Shown here: positions 45,778-57,799 of the stretch, piece by piece
Layout: the number at the start of each line of letters is the position of its first letter
How positions within the stretch are numbered: the first letter of the stretch is position 1
Assembly: GCA_902702965.1 (NCBI GenBank)
Contig: CACRXP010000014.1
Span: 953,086-1,017,085, forward strand
Origin: Spirometra erinaceieuropaei
Taxonomy: Eukaryota; Platyhelminthes; Cestoda; Diphyllobothriidea; Diphyllobothriidae
Length of the DNA: 64,000 bases
Direction: 5' to 3'
The notes under the pieces: generated by a model
Told to the model about the DNA's origin: nothing
Database searches by the model: none
Seen by the model: the letters and a program-made list of their open reading frames with translations, nothing else
Translations under genes and position numbers: made by a program

Positions 45778-45833
45778 TTTATTTTTCTATCATCTTGCTT
45801 GAGTATTTATGTGAAATCATGATCGCAGAACTC

Positions 45834-45862
45834 CGCTTAATCGATTAAGCAAACCAATAGCT
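45834..45862 (-). promoter_or_regulatory. Conserved upstream block of the secreted-protein family (copy c)
   Basis: On the minus strand 'CTATTGGTTTGCTTAATCGATTA', about 60-85 bp before the ATG, aligns with copies a, b and d. An AT-rich 'cataaata' follows at 45,811-45,804, also present in copy d and nearly so in b. Confidence 0.55.
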
Positions 45863-46059
45863 ACACAGATACTAACCTTACGTGCGTTCGATATCATGAC
45901 TGGCTAATAAGACTGCCACCCTAAGTAAAAGACATTAGTTAGCTAGTTTTAATTGTTGGGTTGTGTATCCTATATGTCATAGGCGGTGTGGCGGTCAAGG
46001 ATGTGAATTCAACTTTACTACGCACAATACCTTCGTTTCGTCTAATGTCAGAATCAGGG

Positions 46060-46399
46060 AACTGTGAAGACCAGCTTATTCTGCACACAGGGCAGATTGC
46101 CGTAAGGTGGTTTGTGACAGAGATAAGCGTCCGTTCATGGAGATCGTCAGTCGCAGTGTGATGTTTTCGCGGGAGTGTATGTCTGGGTCCGCAGGAGGGG
46201 GTGACTGGCTGAGTGTTGATCGTGTGATTGGACCGATTAAGGGAGAAATAGGGGGCGCAAGGGTATCAAGCCAGAGCGTTCGACGCGCGTGAGATGACAG
46301 TTTGTGAGGGCAGGCGAGAGTCACTGCAGGTGGACCGGAGGTGACCCAGTTCTAGCCGGCGGGGTTGTCGCGGTCATCGATCGACAAAACAGAGCCGGA
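46060..46399 (-). other. GC-richer segment next to the minus-strand PLE
   Basis: An 82-codon minus-strand ORF (46,324-46,076; Ser/Pro/Leu-rich, 'LSQSPPPADPDIHSREN') lies directly after the PLE terminal region. It may be PLE terminal sequence or a separate repeat. No domain is recognised. Confidence 0.3.
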
Positions 46400-46954
46400 G
46401 AAAGGGGGACTGGGTCAGCTGCTACAGTGACAATGGAATAAATTATCGATGTAAGTGAAGATGCGAGTTCCACGAGCTAGTTGATAAGACGTAGAAGCGA
46501 TCACAGGACCAAGAGCTTTAAACAACTGACGTTTCGGAATGTCGGTCGAAGCTGTGCTCAGAGACAGTGTCAGAAACGGGTGATTCGTGCACAAAAATCT
46601 GCAGTATTTATAGGATGCCGTCGCTGTGCAACTCTGCACCTATTATAATTAACCGTTCCCCCCTTCATAGAGAATTGTCCCCGCTGCTGCGCTACTGGCT
46701 TAATGACCGACATGCAAATGGCTAGTTGTTGGGATTGCATCACCCCTCTTGGATGATGGCGTGCTGGTGGCTCGGCCACCTAGCTCAACGGCCTGCTCCC
46801 CGCAGGAAAGTTTAATTACTTTGGCTGGACTATGCCTCAGCACCGAATATGGAATGGTGATGCCGTTGCACTTGTAGATAGACTGCGGTCTCGTGAACCA
46901 GGACTTCAGCAACTCGTGCCCCCCTCGATCATCATCATCATCATCATCAGGCAA
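46400..46954 (-). pseudogene. Penelope-like element, 3' terminal piece (minus)
   Basis: The minus strand begins at the (ATC)n tract with 'GGHELLKSWFTRPQSIYKCNG', the residues that normally follow the GIY-YIG domain in P1 ('LLESWFT'). It then carries the C-terminal tail, a 'HHPRGVMQSQQL' segment, and the terminal untranslated region with 'cctataaatactgcagatt' that parallels 19,030-19,070 of P1. A GAAACGTC block at about 46,535 resembles part of the PLE hammerhead. It faces away from the plus-strand piece that starts at 46,955, so the two form a head-to-head pair joined by a microsatellite. Confidence 0.8.
46927..46949. repeat. (ATC)n microsatellite at the junction of two inverted PLE pieces
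   Basis: Seven to eight ATC triplets, encoding an artefactual Asp run on the minus strand. Confidence 0.9.
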
Positions 46955-47570
46955 CCATCAGGGGCCCGATAATGAAAACGAAAGACCCGCTGCCATGGCA
47001 TGAAACGTCTGGAGTCGTTTATCGTATGTGGTGCAGTTGCGGACAAAACAACAACGTCGGAGAAACCCGAAAACAGCTCCGAACGCGAATGGCCGAGCAC
47101 GCTGCAGCGGTGCGGAGAAATGACGCCAACTCCCAGTTTGCGACTCATTCGATGCGATTCGACCGCACATTCAAATTTGACGATGCCGAAATTCTGGCTA
47201 CAGTTGACATCTGCGAGAACCGCTAGTTGCTTGGGTCAGGGATTACCGCCCCCCTAGTCGAATAACAAGTGCAACCACCTTCTCCTTCCCTACTCGGTGC
47301 TGGGACTTCGACTAGGCGGAGAAATCTGCCACGTGGGGAGCGCACCGGTAACCACTGTTCCCAATGCCAGAGTCGGTGAGTCAAATGCTCGCACATTCAT
47401 TACACCAATATCTAAATCCCGTGATGAAAGCGCAGCAATGAATGACGAAAATGTTAGTCTTAAAACAGTCATCACACAAAGTGCAACGGTCCCTGATCGG
47501 CCGCGAAACGATTGGCGATATCGTACGTACTTATTCATATATGACACCTTTCGCAAAATTTCGTAATACC
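46955..47570 (+). pseudogene. Penelope-like element, GIY-YIG domain and tail (plus)
   Basis: Reads 'MKTKDPLPWHETSGVVYRMWCSC', 'NNNVGETRKQLRTRMAEHAAAVRRND' split across 46,972-47,226, with 'FKFDDAEIL' near its end: the same endonuclease as P1 (18,449-18,703) with slightly better preservation of 'GVVYR' and 'VGET'. The tail ('LGLRLGGEICHVGSAPV') continues at 47,297-47,566. No RT lies upstream; instead an inverted piece of the same family abuts it. Frame breaks separate nuclease and tail, so it is not functional. Confidence 0.85.
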
Positions 47571-49915
47571 ACTTGCGGCTCGCTTACCGCGTATGCTCAG
47601 TGAGGGCTCAGTCAGCTCATTACCCTACGCTTATGCTCCAAGTCTTTCACATAGCAATCAGTCATTATTGTTTCTTATCCGCAGGCCTGTCACATTTATT
47701 ATTTCAGTCATCTTCCTGTACATGGCGTAAGTTAGTTGACACATACGCTTTACGCCCTTCTGGTGAACACGTTACTTTCCTGCCGTCTGTCGCCAGCATG
47801 CGATCATCTGCCCACTTTTACGCGTTCGAAAAAATGGTTTAGTGCTTAGTTTGCCGACACATGCTTCCAATTGGATTATTAACAACTGCGCCATTGATCT
47901 TAAAGTTATTAAATTCACACTTAGACATCCGCCTGTTTATTATAGCATATGTTAGTGTTTTGCATCGTCTACGAGGGCAACATGAATGGTTTGTCCTTAG
48001 AAAAACGTCACATTAAAACATTTTCTGTAAGACACTTCGTATACTGTGGAACCACGCCGACAAAAACAGGTAAAGTAAATCAACGCCCAGTAATATTGCG
48101 ACATCTCAAATCCCGACGTAAACATTTCTCATATGTGAGGCCTTAACTGCTTTATTCTCTTCATTAAATTGTGTCTGTTACCCGCATGGTTGAATGATTG
48201 AGGTGCTTTTTGTGCCCCTGGTTTTGAACAGGTTGCTAGGACAACGCCTGACCGGTTAACCGCTCAACACTTCTGGCTGAAGCAATGCAGACATCCACGA
48301 GGCTGAGATGCTAATGTCAAAGTCAGCAAGAGAAATTGTGACTTCGACGGAGACAAATCTGATCTGAGTTTGCGTATTTCAGTCGCTTTAAAGGTTCACA
48401 CTTGTTAAATCCATGCTAAGTCAACGGACTGCATTTGGTATGATGTAATTCAGTTCGGACAGCATAATTTAATAACAATGGAGCCGCATTAAGGGAGGAA
48501 AGCAATAAATTCAGAATTCGATTTGCGGAGTGCACCCCTTTTCTTGAATATTCGATGATTAAATGCAACCCTATTCTCATTACAACCACCATATATGCAG
48601 TCCCTTAGCGAATCCTGGTAAACTCAATGTAAAATATGAATTTAAACACTAATGGACTGTCAACAGCTTTGAAGCTCAGAAAATAAATACATATATATTT
48701 TAGTAGAGGGACGATCATCGATCGATCCCTTTTGCCTAGGACCTCGTTCTCGGGACACATCTGCATCCACACGTTCACAAATAACATAAGCGACAAAGAT
48801 ATAAGAAACTGGAATGACAATTTTAGCTCTATTAATTACCAGCAGCTCAACTGTAACAGTCTATCTGTGGATTACTCGCGTCCTATATAAGCCCAAATCC
48901 GTGTTTTTATCTACGTTGGTGGCCACATATTTAATCTGTTGAATTAACTCAAAATAATCTCCAAACGATTCTGATTTAACCTACACACATTCTTTTTCAT
49001 GCTCTCCTTTGCAATCATAACCGAGCAATATTCTACTCAAATCACTGCTGTCTGGCGCCCATGAATTGAGATAGTCAGATCTTTAAGATACCGGCATTTT
49101 AGTTTATAAGCAAGTGGACTTAACCCCAGCGCGGAGGCGATGCCCATTCTCAGTGCTGTTCGGTTCTGTGTATTCAGTTTTTGGCGTTACTTGGTATCTG
49201 CCTACACTAGATTTGATGTGTTCTAACAAGTACAAGCATAAGTTCAGGCAGTTATTTTGTGAACATTTTCTGTGCGGTTGACGCAACGGAAACATGTTTG
49301 ATACGTTACTGGGTTCATCGAAGCCTCTACTGTGTTTCCTGTCGACAGTTTCTCACGAAACTCTAACGTACCATATAATAGCTGGAGTTGTGCAAAATAC
49401 CACATTCTGGAGGATCCACTGTCGAACCAAATTCCTACCATTTGTTTCGTTCATCCCCAGAAAATCGGTAAAGCATTAACTTTTTGGTCAGTCCCTCTTT
49501 TACTTCTAAATATGCCTTTCTTCGGAATAAATTTCGCCAGAAATCCGGTCGTCGCCTGCGTTATCGGCATCCAAATCCAAATTTCGCAAACACCTTACAT
49601 CGGAAGGCATAAAGGCACTTTTAACCGTCTCATTCCCGAAAGCCCAGCTTCTTGACTTTGAGAATGATCATCCTGGGATTTAGTGGTAGATCAAGTGGAA
49701 TCCCTTACTGATATCTTTACAACCTCCTCGTTTGAATTGGTAAGTAAATCCACTGTTATCACTCCTCCCAATAGCGAAGATTTTAGCAGTTCTTGATGTC
49801 ATCTCCTCATTGAGACCCCAAGCGGTCTGTCGACGCTCGCAGTGGAACCCTCTATATTCGCCTTGTACTAGCAGTTTGATCGTACTTCCCTTGCCCACTT
49901 CTCGGCTGGGCTCGA
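47571..49915. other. Mostly non-coding; one signal-peptide-like ORF
   Basis: A minus-strand ORF at 48,820-48,605 starts 'MSFQFLISLSLMLFVNVWMQMC', which resembles a signal peptide, but no downstream exon or paralogue was found. ORFs at 47,573-47,842, 49,332-49,655 and 49,680-49,931 also lack support. Confidence 0.35.
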
Positions 49916-50696
49916 AGCAGACTGTGACCAATCGCGTCTGGGTCGCTCTCGTCTCGCCACTTTTACGCGATTAGTCTCAATCCGTTGTAAATCCCTTATA
50001 CAATACCGCATTCAGGCTAGTCCTGTTAGGCCCGCGTAATTATCCCTCATTGCTGACACTTATTTCTGCCAGGTCGATTTTCGTATATAATTCGTGATAC
50101 ACTGCCACATGCTGACCGGTCCTGCCCGCATTTTTATCCTTTTATGAAAGACAGTTTTTTTCTATTTTAAAGTTATAGCAATCGCTTTATATTGTGCTAT
50201 GGATCATTGTGACTGCTTACTTAACATTTTTAACGGACTACTTATCCAATACCTACGTATTGCATATAACAAATTCTGCCTTTGTCGTATGGATTAATAT
50301 AAAAAGTTGTTTTTACTTGCTGAGAAGTGACCCCGATGGGTCTCTAATGAAATTATTGTCTTTACTTATTTATATGACGGACTTGTTTTCCTGTTTCGAC
50401 TTAAAAGAGCAGGGCGAGACCCATTAACGGACCTTTACATCGAAATCAGTAGGATGCCAGCTAATATCGACAGTCCGGCTGGGTGAGCGAGTGGAAGAAA
50501 TGCATACAAGCTCTAATTTAAGGGGAACTTCAATGAAAGGACGCCGGATGTAAATACGTTAATCAGCACTCCGCTCCATCGACTGAGCATCTTGCAAGTA
50601 TTTCTTATTCTGGCACCAATAAAAATTAGTGCACAGTCCAGCCTAGACAAAATAATAAACAAATCATCCCCATAGATGAACGTCTAGCGAGTACCT

Positions 50697-51380
50697 TTGA
50701 CCCAACTAACCATGGTAAAACGCCTCACTGAAAAATCAGATAGGACTGGTGGGCAGAAACAAACAAAGGAGGCACATCGAGGTACCAACACTCAACCAGA
50801 ACAAGACGAAGACGTAGATCCCGGAACCAGTCACGCGGCTTTAATGAATAGTGACATAAGTCTTGCTACGACGCCCACAAACGATCAACAGTAGTAGAAA
50901 CTGACCGCCAAAACAAGACTTACAAACCAAGAGGCCTTATTGAGTACACCATCGCAACCAAAAAGCGCTAAATGTGTAGACCTAGGAAATAGGAGTTCTC
51001 CAAACTCCAACGAGAAACAAATATACCTCTACAGTTGCACGTCAACTCCCCAAAATCCACCTGCATGGCATAGAAATAAGTACAACCACTCCAAAATTTT
51101 AAACTTCTTAGCACCTTAAGACAACCCCACCAATAACTTTAGCCTGCACAATTCCCCAACTCAAACCCCATTTCCATACAATTACCACCTAGTAAAACCA
51201 CCTCTCTATACGTACATTCAACTCATACGCCCTAACTCATGCACTCAAATTCCGCCATACGCATCGCCATATCTTCCAAGGGCCACACAATTCCCTCCCT
51301 TTAGCCCATCATTCAATCAAAGTACCCTCGGAAAAGCGGTTTTTCACCAAAGCTTGCTTCTCCCATACCCAACATCCTAA
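50697..51380 (+). pseudogene. LINE ORF1-like low-complexity region
   Basis: The first 65 codons (50,697-50,894; 'MTQLTMVKRLTEKSD', then Gln/Thr/Asp/Asn-rich) end in tandem TAG stops. Pro/Ser/Asn/Gln-rich readings continue to about 51,380, directly upstream of the endonuclease. Position and composition fit a LINE ORF1 or spacer. No zinc knuckle or coiled coil was seen, so the assignment is by context only. Confidence 0.4.
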
Positions 51381-51445
51381 GTATACGTCTTGTAAATGCG
51401 AGATCAATAATCCACAGAAGACCCAGACATTAAACTTTCGTTGAA

Positions 51446-51763
51446 AAATATGACCGCGATATTATTTGTAATACAGAGACTCGGGTAAAAGAACTAATAT
51501 CGAATGATTCGCTATATGTCCCAAATTGTAATTTCTGCCGACAGGATCGTGTAATTAAACGAGGCGGAGTTTGTCTTATCTGCATAAATGCTACCATTGA
51601 ACAAAGTGGTCTGGATGTTGCCACCGAAACCATCTCTGGTGAAGCATGCTTTGCTACAATAAAATCTCAGACCCACGAAAACGTACTAGTTGGATCCATC
51701 TACTCCTCTCCTGAATGTAGTAATGATGACACAGGCCTCAATCAATTTACCACTCTTGCGTGA
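51446..51763 (+). pseudogene. LINE AP-endonuclease fragment
   Basis: One frame reads 'YDRDIICNTETRVKELI', 'CRQDRVIKRGGVCLICIN', 'SGEACFATIKSQTHENVLVGSIYSSPE' in separate stretches and ends at TGA 51,761. Asp-Ile-Ile-Cys followed by Thr-Glu-Thr, then an Arg-Gly-Gly-Val block and an 'IYSSP' block, is the order of the apurinic-type endonuclease of CR1/Jockey-like LINEs. The catalytic Glu is present. The domain stops before its second half, and the same break occurs in the inverted copy. It is therefore a non-autonomous derivative. Confidence 0.75.
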
Positions 51764-52705
51764 TTTCCGTCATACTGCCTGCCATACTTCAGCGTAGCAA
51801 CATTAAAGTACACCATTATTTACACCCGATTGTCAGTGTATTGTTCATTGGCGCACTTTCTTTTCATTCATGATTCAGTTTTAATAACATTCCTAAGATA
51901 GATTTCTGCCTTATTTACCCGGCAGAACATTCGTGGGTGTAGTTTCGGCACGACGTTGACATGGAAGAAAACCAAAAAGCAGAAAATGAGAATAGGTTTT
52001 TTGCCTTCCTCCCCCCCCCTATGGTCGCTGCTATAAGGCTTATTTAAAAAACATATTCATGTCCCCAGTACGTAAATGCGGTAAAAAATGCACACGTAGG
52101 CGGTTAGAATTGAGCATATTAGACAACGCATAACAAACTCATTTTATTATCCGCAATAAGCGCACGAATAGAAGGTTGCACAGCATCCCTATACCCCTGC
52201 CCAATTATTGATAGTAGGATTGTAAAAGCTACTTATTTATTTTATGGGGCAGTATAAGGAATTAGGAGGATAGTTCTTTGTTTTCTTCATGCCAAGTGTC
52301 ACATGTGAGTACGTTAGTGACGTCAACCAGTACAGGATGGCCGATCTGCGTTGTGGACTGCGTGCTTCATATGTTGTCCGAAATTTTGTATCATACTCTT
52401 TGTCCAGAATGGCGTTGTTTTGGATGAAGCTTGGTAGGCCTTAGTAACCAATGTTCTGAAGTCAAGCAAATTGATTTTTGAAGGGAAAAGTGTAATGCTC
52501 TCTCTCCTGATGGGAGCTGTATATGATATATCCACTTGCAATCTTGCAATCACATTGTTCACCGCAACACTTGTCGACGCAGAAATGGGAATTTTGACAT
52601 TTTTTCGCCTATGAAATAAAAAAATTAAAAAGGAAATTTATAAGACATAAGACCATCAATGGTCTTTATAATCTTACCTCAAGATGGAAAAATTTAGTGT
52701 TATGG

Positions 52706-53227
52706 CGATGTTACTACCAACATTCAAGTAACATTTGTCTATGTAATATATTAATATTGGACCACGTCGCACACCGCTGCTCGCATTCACCACGCTGCCT
52801 GTAGACGAAAAAAAATTAATTCTTTTCCTGTATCTTAGTTGTGCGTTAAATTTCTGCTGCATTTAATCAAACCGAGTTCATGTGTTTCTAAATGCGGTTA
52901 ACGCATGACATTCTGTGTCCGTCTGTATAATTTTTGTTAATTCCCTGGTATTTCTTTCAAGATACTTCCTTTCCATTTTCTCCATATACTTCCTCTGCAT
53001 GTAACCAAAAGGGATTTCAAAGGTTCACCCCTACTTACACTGAAATTCACTGATACTGATATCCCTAACCGGTTAAATATACCCTGACGCCTCCGGTCCG
53101 TAGCACGGTCCCAATCGATTAACACTACAAAAACGTGAAGTTTATGAAACTATTATTTGAATGCAATACTTCAGAAAGTAGTTTCTTCGAATAAGTCTAA
53201 TGGAATAATCACCCTCTTTCTAGCCTA
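52706..53227. other. Non-coding interval, nothing recognised
   Basis: Two 62-codon minus ORFs without support. Confidence 0.4.
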
Positions 53228-54280
53228 CAGGGCTTGCGAGATCCAAGCGTAAATGTAGTGGAAGAGAAAATGTTTGTTCCTTTGAAGGCGTCGTATGCAA
53301 ACGTGATTCATATTGCTAATGTCTGTGTGAAAACAGGTTATGCATCGAATAATTGCTGCATGTTATATGAGAAGGAAAGCTGGGACATCTCTCTATGCTA
53401 TACTCACTGCGCTTTCGTTTTATGGGCTATGCAGTCGAACACGTAGTAGATAATAACTCAGAAGAAATGATCCACATATCATACAGGTGATATCCTTGCG
53501 ACAGCCATTCCCTAATCCAGAGGTAGCCAATATGCGGATTTTGGAAACCAACGATAGCAGTTGTTTGTCCATCCAAATTCAAAAATCTCTCTCACCTGCA
53601 CCCAACTTTTTCCGCGGTGTTGAGCATATTTTCCCTAATTTTATTCCGTCTGCTATTGCTAAGTAACTCTCAATTTGTCCAATTTCGCATAGTAAACATA
53701 TTCCTCTTTCAAAACACTAGGGTGCCTGAAGTTTCATCCTACAAATTCACCTCGTCCTTCATGACACAGATGATGCCAGGCCCCACAAAACCCGCTCTTA
53801 AACTAATGTAATCGATGGTGCGTTGTCTGCCACATTATTCAATGGCAGATACACATTGCGTTCTGCCGACAACTGTGCTTAACGAAGGGCGAAAAAACTC
53901 AGGCATGCGTGGCTCTGCGCCATCTTTACACGCAAAGAAATAGGAACATATCAAGAGGCGGCAATGACTTATCATTTATTTCTCAATTTCTTGAGGGTTT
54001 ATAAAATATTGCAGGCACTTAATGACGATTTTTATAATATTTCGCAATCGTCCAAGGGCATCGTCTGTGCCAATATGTACCGCTCAGGCATTTTATTTTA
54101 CGCCAGCATTACCTATTATCTGTATTGCTACTGAAAATGCAGATGTGATAGACCGGCAACCCATTATTTATTTCTGTTCACAGGAATGCTTACATAATTT
54201 CGGGTCGCGTACTCTGCAGGTACAGCTAGGAATCATATTGCTTACCACTGCTACTCTGTCTACATTGTCAAGAGGTCATT
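53228..54280 (+). pseudogene. Segmental duplicate g with exon-like ORFs (distant secreted-family relatives)
   Basis: After the acceptor-like 'gcctacag', an open segment (about 53,234-53,446) reads 'VNVVEEKMFVPLKASYANVI', 'NNCCMLYEKESWDISLCYTHCAFVL'. Its Cys and hydrophobic pattern resembles exon 2 of copies b and c ('TNCVFI...FRCKAQFSVL'). A second segment near 53,500-53,660 ('PFPNPEVANMRIL', 'FFRGVEHIFPN') resembles the start of exon 3 ('LRLP'), but stops early. A third ORF (54,022-54,399) contains 'FYFTPALPIICIATENADVID'. All three have counterparts in h (62.25-63.63 kb). Splice phases do not form one clean gene, so this is either a decayed copy or a related family with different exon borders. 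Confidence 0.5.
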
Positions 54281-54284
54281 ATCT

Positions 54285-54620
54285 CCAGCCCTATACGGCC
54301 TCTGATATGTCTTCCGCAGTTCGCCGAAATAAGAACGACCACCTGCGTCCACTCTGGCACGAGTATGAACGTGCATTGAGACCGCAGTACGGACAGTGAC
54401 AGCAGAGCTGTCGCCATCAAAGCAACTCATGTTTACGGTGACGCTGATTCTTCGCGGCCGCTTTGCCTTTGTAGCGTGACCTCGCCGTAGAAGACAGATC
54501 AGTCATTCTGCTTACTGGCCAGGAAATTCCTAGTCGACCTGTCCTAGACTGGTGTTGTTGACTGTAGCTCATGCTGTTCATAGCGTTAACAATAAACCCA
54601 TTAATATGCAGATGTTCGGT
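54285..54620 (+). repeat. Repeat C, copy 3
   Basis: Direct match to 41,575-41,870 and inverted match to 27,535-27,720. Confidence 0.7.
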
Positions 54621-54662
54621 AACCAAGTCCATAGAACATGGCATGCCATTATTGGTATTCAC

Positions 54663-55435
54663 TAAATACTAAGATTTAAGTGTCTGCTTACAGAGTAAAC
54701 ATAAAAAGCAGTTCAAATCAGTATACTAAGTCGCAAAAAAACGGAACCGGAAATCGATAATATTGGCTGACTAGTGATGAACTCCCTAAATAAGAAAATG
54801 ATAAAGATCTCGCACATGATATATGATAAGCACAGTTAACAGCTATTAGCTGCTAAGTTTGCAGCTGCAGCAGAAGTAGGTATTTGCTAATCTGGAAGAA
54901 ATCACGTCATCGGGGGTCCAAAACCCAAACACGCCTGCAGACTTGCTTTGAAAGGGCTCTTTTATAGGCGTTTGCTTAAAAAAAAGAACATCCTCGACAT
55001 TTGCCTTAAGACCAATATTAACCGCATGCCGTCTTCGTAATTTGACTCCGAATAATACTGCCTAGGAATCCATTACTGGCAAGGAACAATCTGTAAACTC
55101 TAACGTTTTCAGCTCGCTAATCTCACTATGCCATTAACGTACTATTAGTATGTTAAACTACCATCTAGAATTCATGCAGGCGACTTGTAATAGATTGTTG
55201 TTGCATTATCCGATCACTGACTAAAAGTACATAAAATAATATTTTGTTCCTTTAGAACACGCCGCAAGTAATTCTGTAAACGGGTAGAGGTGCACTCTCC
55301 ATAAAACAGTCAAAAATAGGAAAAAAAACTGTTTAACTATATTTTTGATGCCGTTGAAATTTACATCACAATCGCATTTTAAGATGAATTCACAACATTA
55401 TCCCTGTAACCTTGAGAAAGCTGTGCTCTGTATGA
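54663..55435. other. Non-coding interval, nothing recognised
   Basis: No supported ORF. The last part, near 55,430-55,440, resembles the 3' flank of family copies ('ccaagcatta'). Confidence 0.4.
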
Positions 55436-55439
55436 AATA

Positions 55440-57500
55440 ATCCAAGCATTAGTTAATGCCGTTAACTATCTTAGCCGCTTAGATGGTGGAATATATGCCC
55501 TTGTTTTACAGGATGGCAGTGCGAATGTATTTATAAAATATTTAGCAATTACCTCATCGGCGTGCTGCCAAAACAGTCTCTTGCCGTTTTGACTATTTTA
55601 CGAAGCATGCTCACTTTTGTCTCAGCGTGAAAATCTATGTGTGTTGTCTGCATCCTTAAATCACTCGCGTTTACAAAAACATACGCGTCCGCATTTTGTA
55701 ATTTAATACACTCAAGGCGTTTATCGATTGCGCGAGACGTCAGACGTACCTAGAAATAAATGAAGAGTAATTTGATAAACACTTTATTAACATAATATAC
55801 GTATGTACGCCCTCAGTGCCAAGTTACACAACACTTCAAAGCAACTATAGTTGCGAATGGAGAGGGGACAGTTCATAGCAGATTTGACCAGTTTAACTAG
55901 GAATCTACCTGTGAAGCACTTAGTTCTGTCGATGAATTCAAATGCCATTGTTTGCATACGACAATCACTTATAATATGTAAATTAAGAAATCCAGAATGA
56001 GAACACTAAGCCTTCCGCATTTGGAATTATTTGCCCATCTAATCTACTAAAAGCCATGAAATATGCCAATTTTAATGCAGACAGTTGAATAATAATGCAC
56101 GTCTTCCCAATCGACATTTTTACAAATCCCCTGATGGTTATCAGTCAAATGGACTTGCTATTTCTCAGGGACATTTGGCGACCTTTCGATAAATCCACTT
56201 CAGTCTCGTTACTCTAATTCCTCCGTGCGGCCTCAGAGGGAAGCCTCGTTAGTTCTGACCACTGTTCAGGAAATGATAGGAGCAGTTGATTAATGTGGAG
56301 TTAATAATTTTGGAATCTTCGATAATGGTTTACTTTTGTCAATACTCCGAAGGAGCAAAGCTATCTCGGTTTCTGCACGTTTATCCCAAATGGACTGCAT
56401 ATAATTCTCTAATCCCTATCTCACGTTTTCGAAAGGTGGTCGCGTGCGACTGCTAGTTGACACACGTTCCGTCCTGCTTCATCCACCCTTGCACAGGTGC
56501 TATGTAGTTCATTTTCGCATATCTCCACAAGGTATCACAGGTAAAAAAGGTACGACTCCGTCTCATTGCTCTTCTTTATGGTATATTAACCATTTATAAA
56601 ATGATTTTTTGCTAAATCCATCTGGATGCTCTGTCAACAGCCGGTAAAAAATGAAGGCGCTCTTATTGTAATAAAATAAGTTTAGCTTAAAGCGTTCAGC
56701 TTAAATCAGGAATGAATGTTTGTAAAATTAGACAATAACACGGGAGGATTAAATCTCTTAACCGAAGTCGGTAGGGTCTTTGATTACAAAAAGGATAATT
56801 TATTTTCAATTCTAAACAATGCGCAATAATATTGACGAAAAGCGAAACTCACCGCAAGTAATATGATAATTTGGAGGACAGAAAATCGAGCCTTACACTT
56901 GAAACGCTGGCCGTTTTTAACGCCGTTATAAAAACACAATTTGTAACTGAGACGATTTCGATAGTATCTAGTCGAAATTCACATAGTTTTCCTCCTTACA
57001 TAAGATGATGAAGACTTGTTGCATTCCAAGTCAAATGCCTTTCTACCCTCTCCTCCATGGTTGTTGGACTGTCAAAGTAAGGACATGTTCGTTCTCCATG
57101 AGAAGCTGAAAATGATATATTAGCAAAGTGTGGTGGCGGCTTAGACTATAAGCAATATTAATTGAACTTCAATCAAGATTTATTAAATAAGAAGACGAAG
57201 TAAACACTATGGAAGTTGCTAATGTCTTCTGAAAACTGAACTCGATTCTGTCCCTATGTTTCTCTCCCACTACTGATTACTGCCTACGCAACCTGCAAAT
57301 TTAACGACCTTGTTTTAAGTTTCTGGTGAAGAAATCAATGTGAACTAAACTTAGCTTGTTATACCCTAGTTTATGCAAACCATCTTCCATTTGATCAGTT
57401 GTTTATGCAAGATAAGGCTTGTAGCATGCAATGTGGGATTCCCACATCTAGAAGCAAGTGCATTTGGAATAAATAATTCCAACATATAATAGTTTGTCAT
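55440..57500 (-). pseudogene. Secreted-protein family copy d, three exons, all damaged
   Basis: Exon 1 (57,500-57,288) starts with a signal-peptide-like 'MTNYYMLELFIPNALAS', has the same one-base shift as copies a and b and keeps the donor GTAGGC. Exon 2 (57,115-56,853) follows acceptor 'atcattttcag' and ends at donor GTGAGT. It contains 'ERTCPYFDS' and 'LCEFRLDTIEI' but has a TAA and a one-base loss. Exon 3 (about 55,742-55,445) starts after 'atttatttctag' with 'VRLTSRAIDKRLE' and 'LRMQTTHIDFHAE', but an internal deletion brings a stop after 'CFGSTPMR'. Introns align with those of b and c, including the block at 56,380-56,640. It is a clear pseudogene derived from the same duplication unit. 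Confidence 0.8.
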
Positions 57501-57552
57501 TTTGTATTTTGTCCCGCTTGCGTATTTATGTTCACTGGTAATTGCAGGGCAG

Positions 57553-57582
57553 CATATAATCGATTACGCTAGCCAGTAGCCG
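57553..57582 (-). promoter_or_regulatory. Conserved upstream block of the secreted-protein family (copy d)
   Basis: Minus-strand 'CTACTGGCTAGCGTAATCGAT' at the position seen in copies a-c. Similarity with copy a continues upstream ('tgtctcagcaac', 'gtcgaac'). Confidence 0.5.
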
Positions 57583-57799
57583 CACGGGTATTAATTTTAC
57601 ATGAGTTCGACAAGGTGACTGGTTGCTGAGACAGTTGCGCTCGGTTAGTACCTGACGTATCTAATTCGTGTTATCGGCGGTATGCACCAGCTGATAATGA
57701 ACTTAATGTAGGTCATAACAAACTATCGTAACCTTTCATAGCTATAGTTATTATACTGAATTGGCGGAATTAACAAAGTTATAATAATGCACAGCAATC

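Larger units (their letters stand above)
49920..52705 (+). repeat. Large inverted duplication, copy 2 (LINE-derived composite)
   Basis: Reverse complement of 8,190-12,265 as described for copy 1. Order on the plus strand: non-coding 5' part (49,920-50,690), Ser/Pro/Thr/Asn-rich coding-like part, endonuclease fragment, then non-LINE sequence to 52,705. It has a C9 run near 52,010. This copy lacks the 1.24-kb insertion. Confidence 0.75.

Noticed and set aside
45804..45811. TATA box for copy c
   Set aside because: The 'cataaata' motif lies only about 27-34 nt before the ATG, which would leave almost no 5' UTR. Kept only as part of the conserved flank.
48605..48820. Signal-peptide ORF as another first exon of the family
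   Set aside because: The hydrophobic start is suggestive, but there is no Cys-x-Cys motif, no donor in the right phase, and no exon 2 downstream on the same strand before the PLE pieces.
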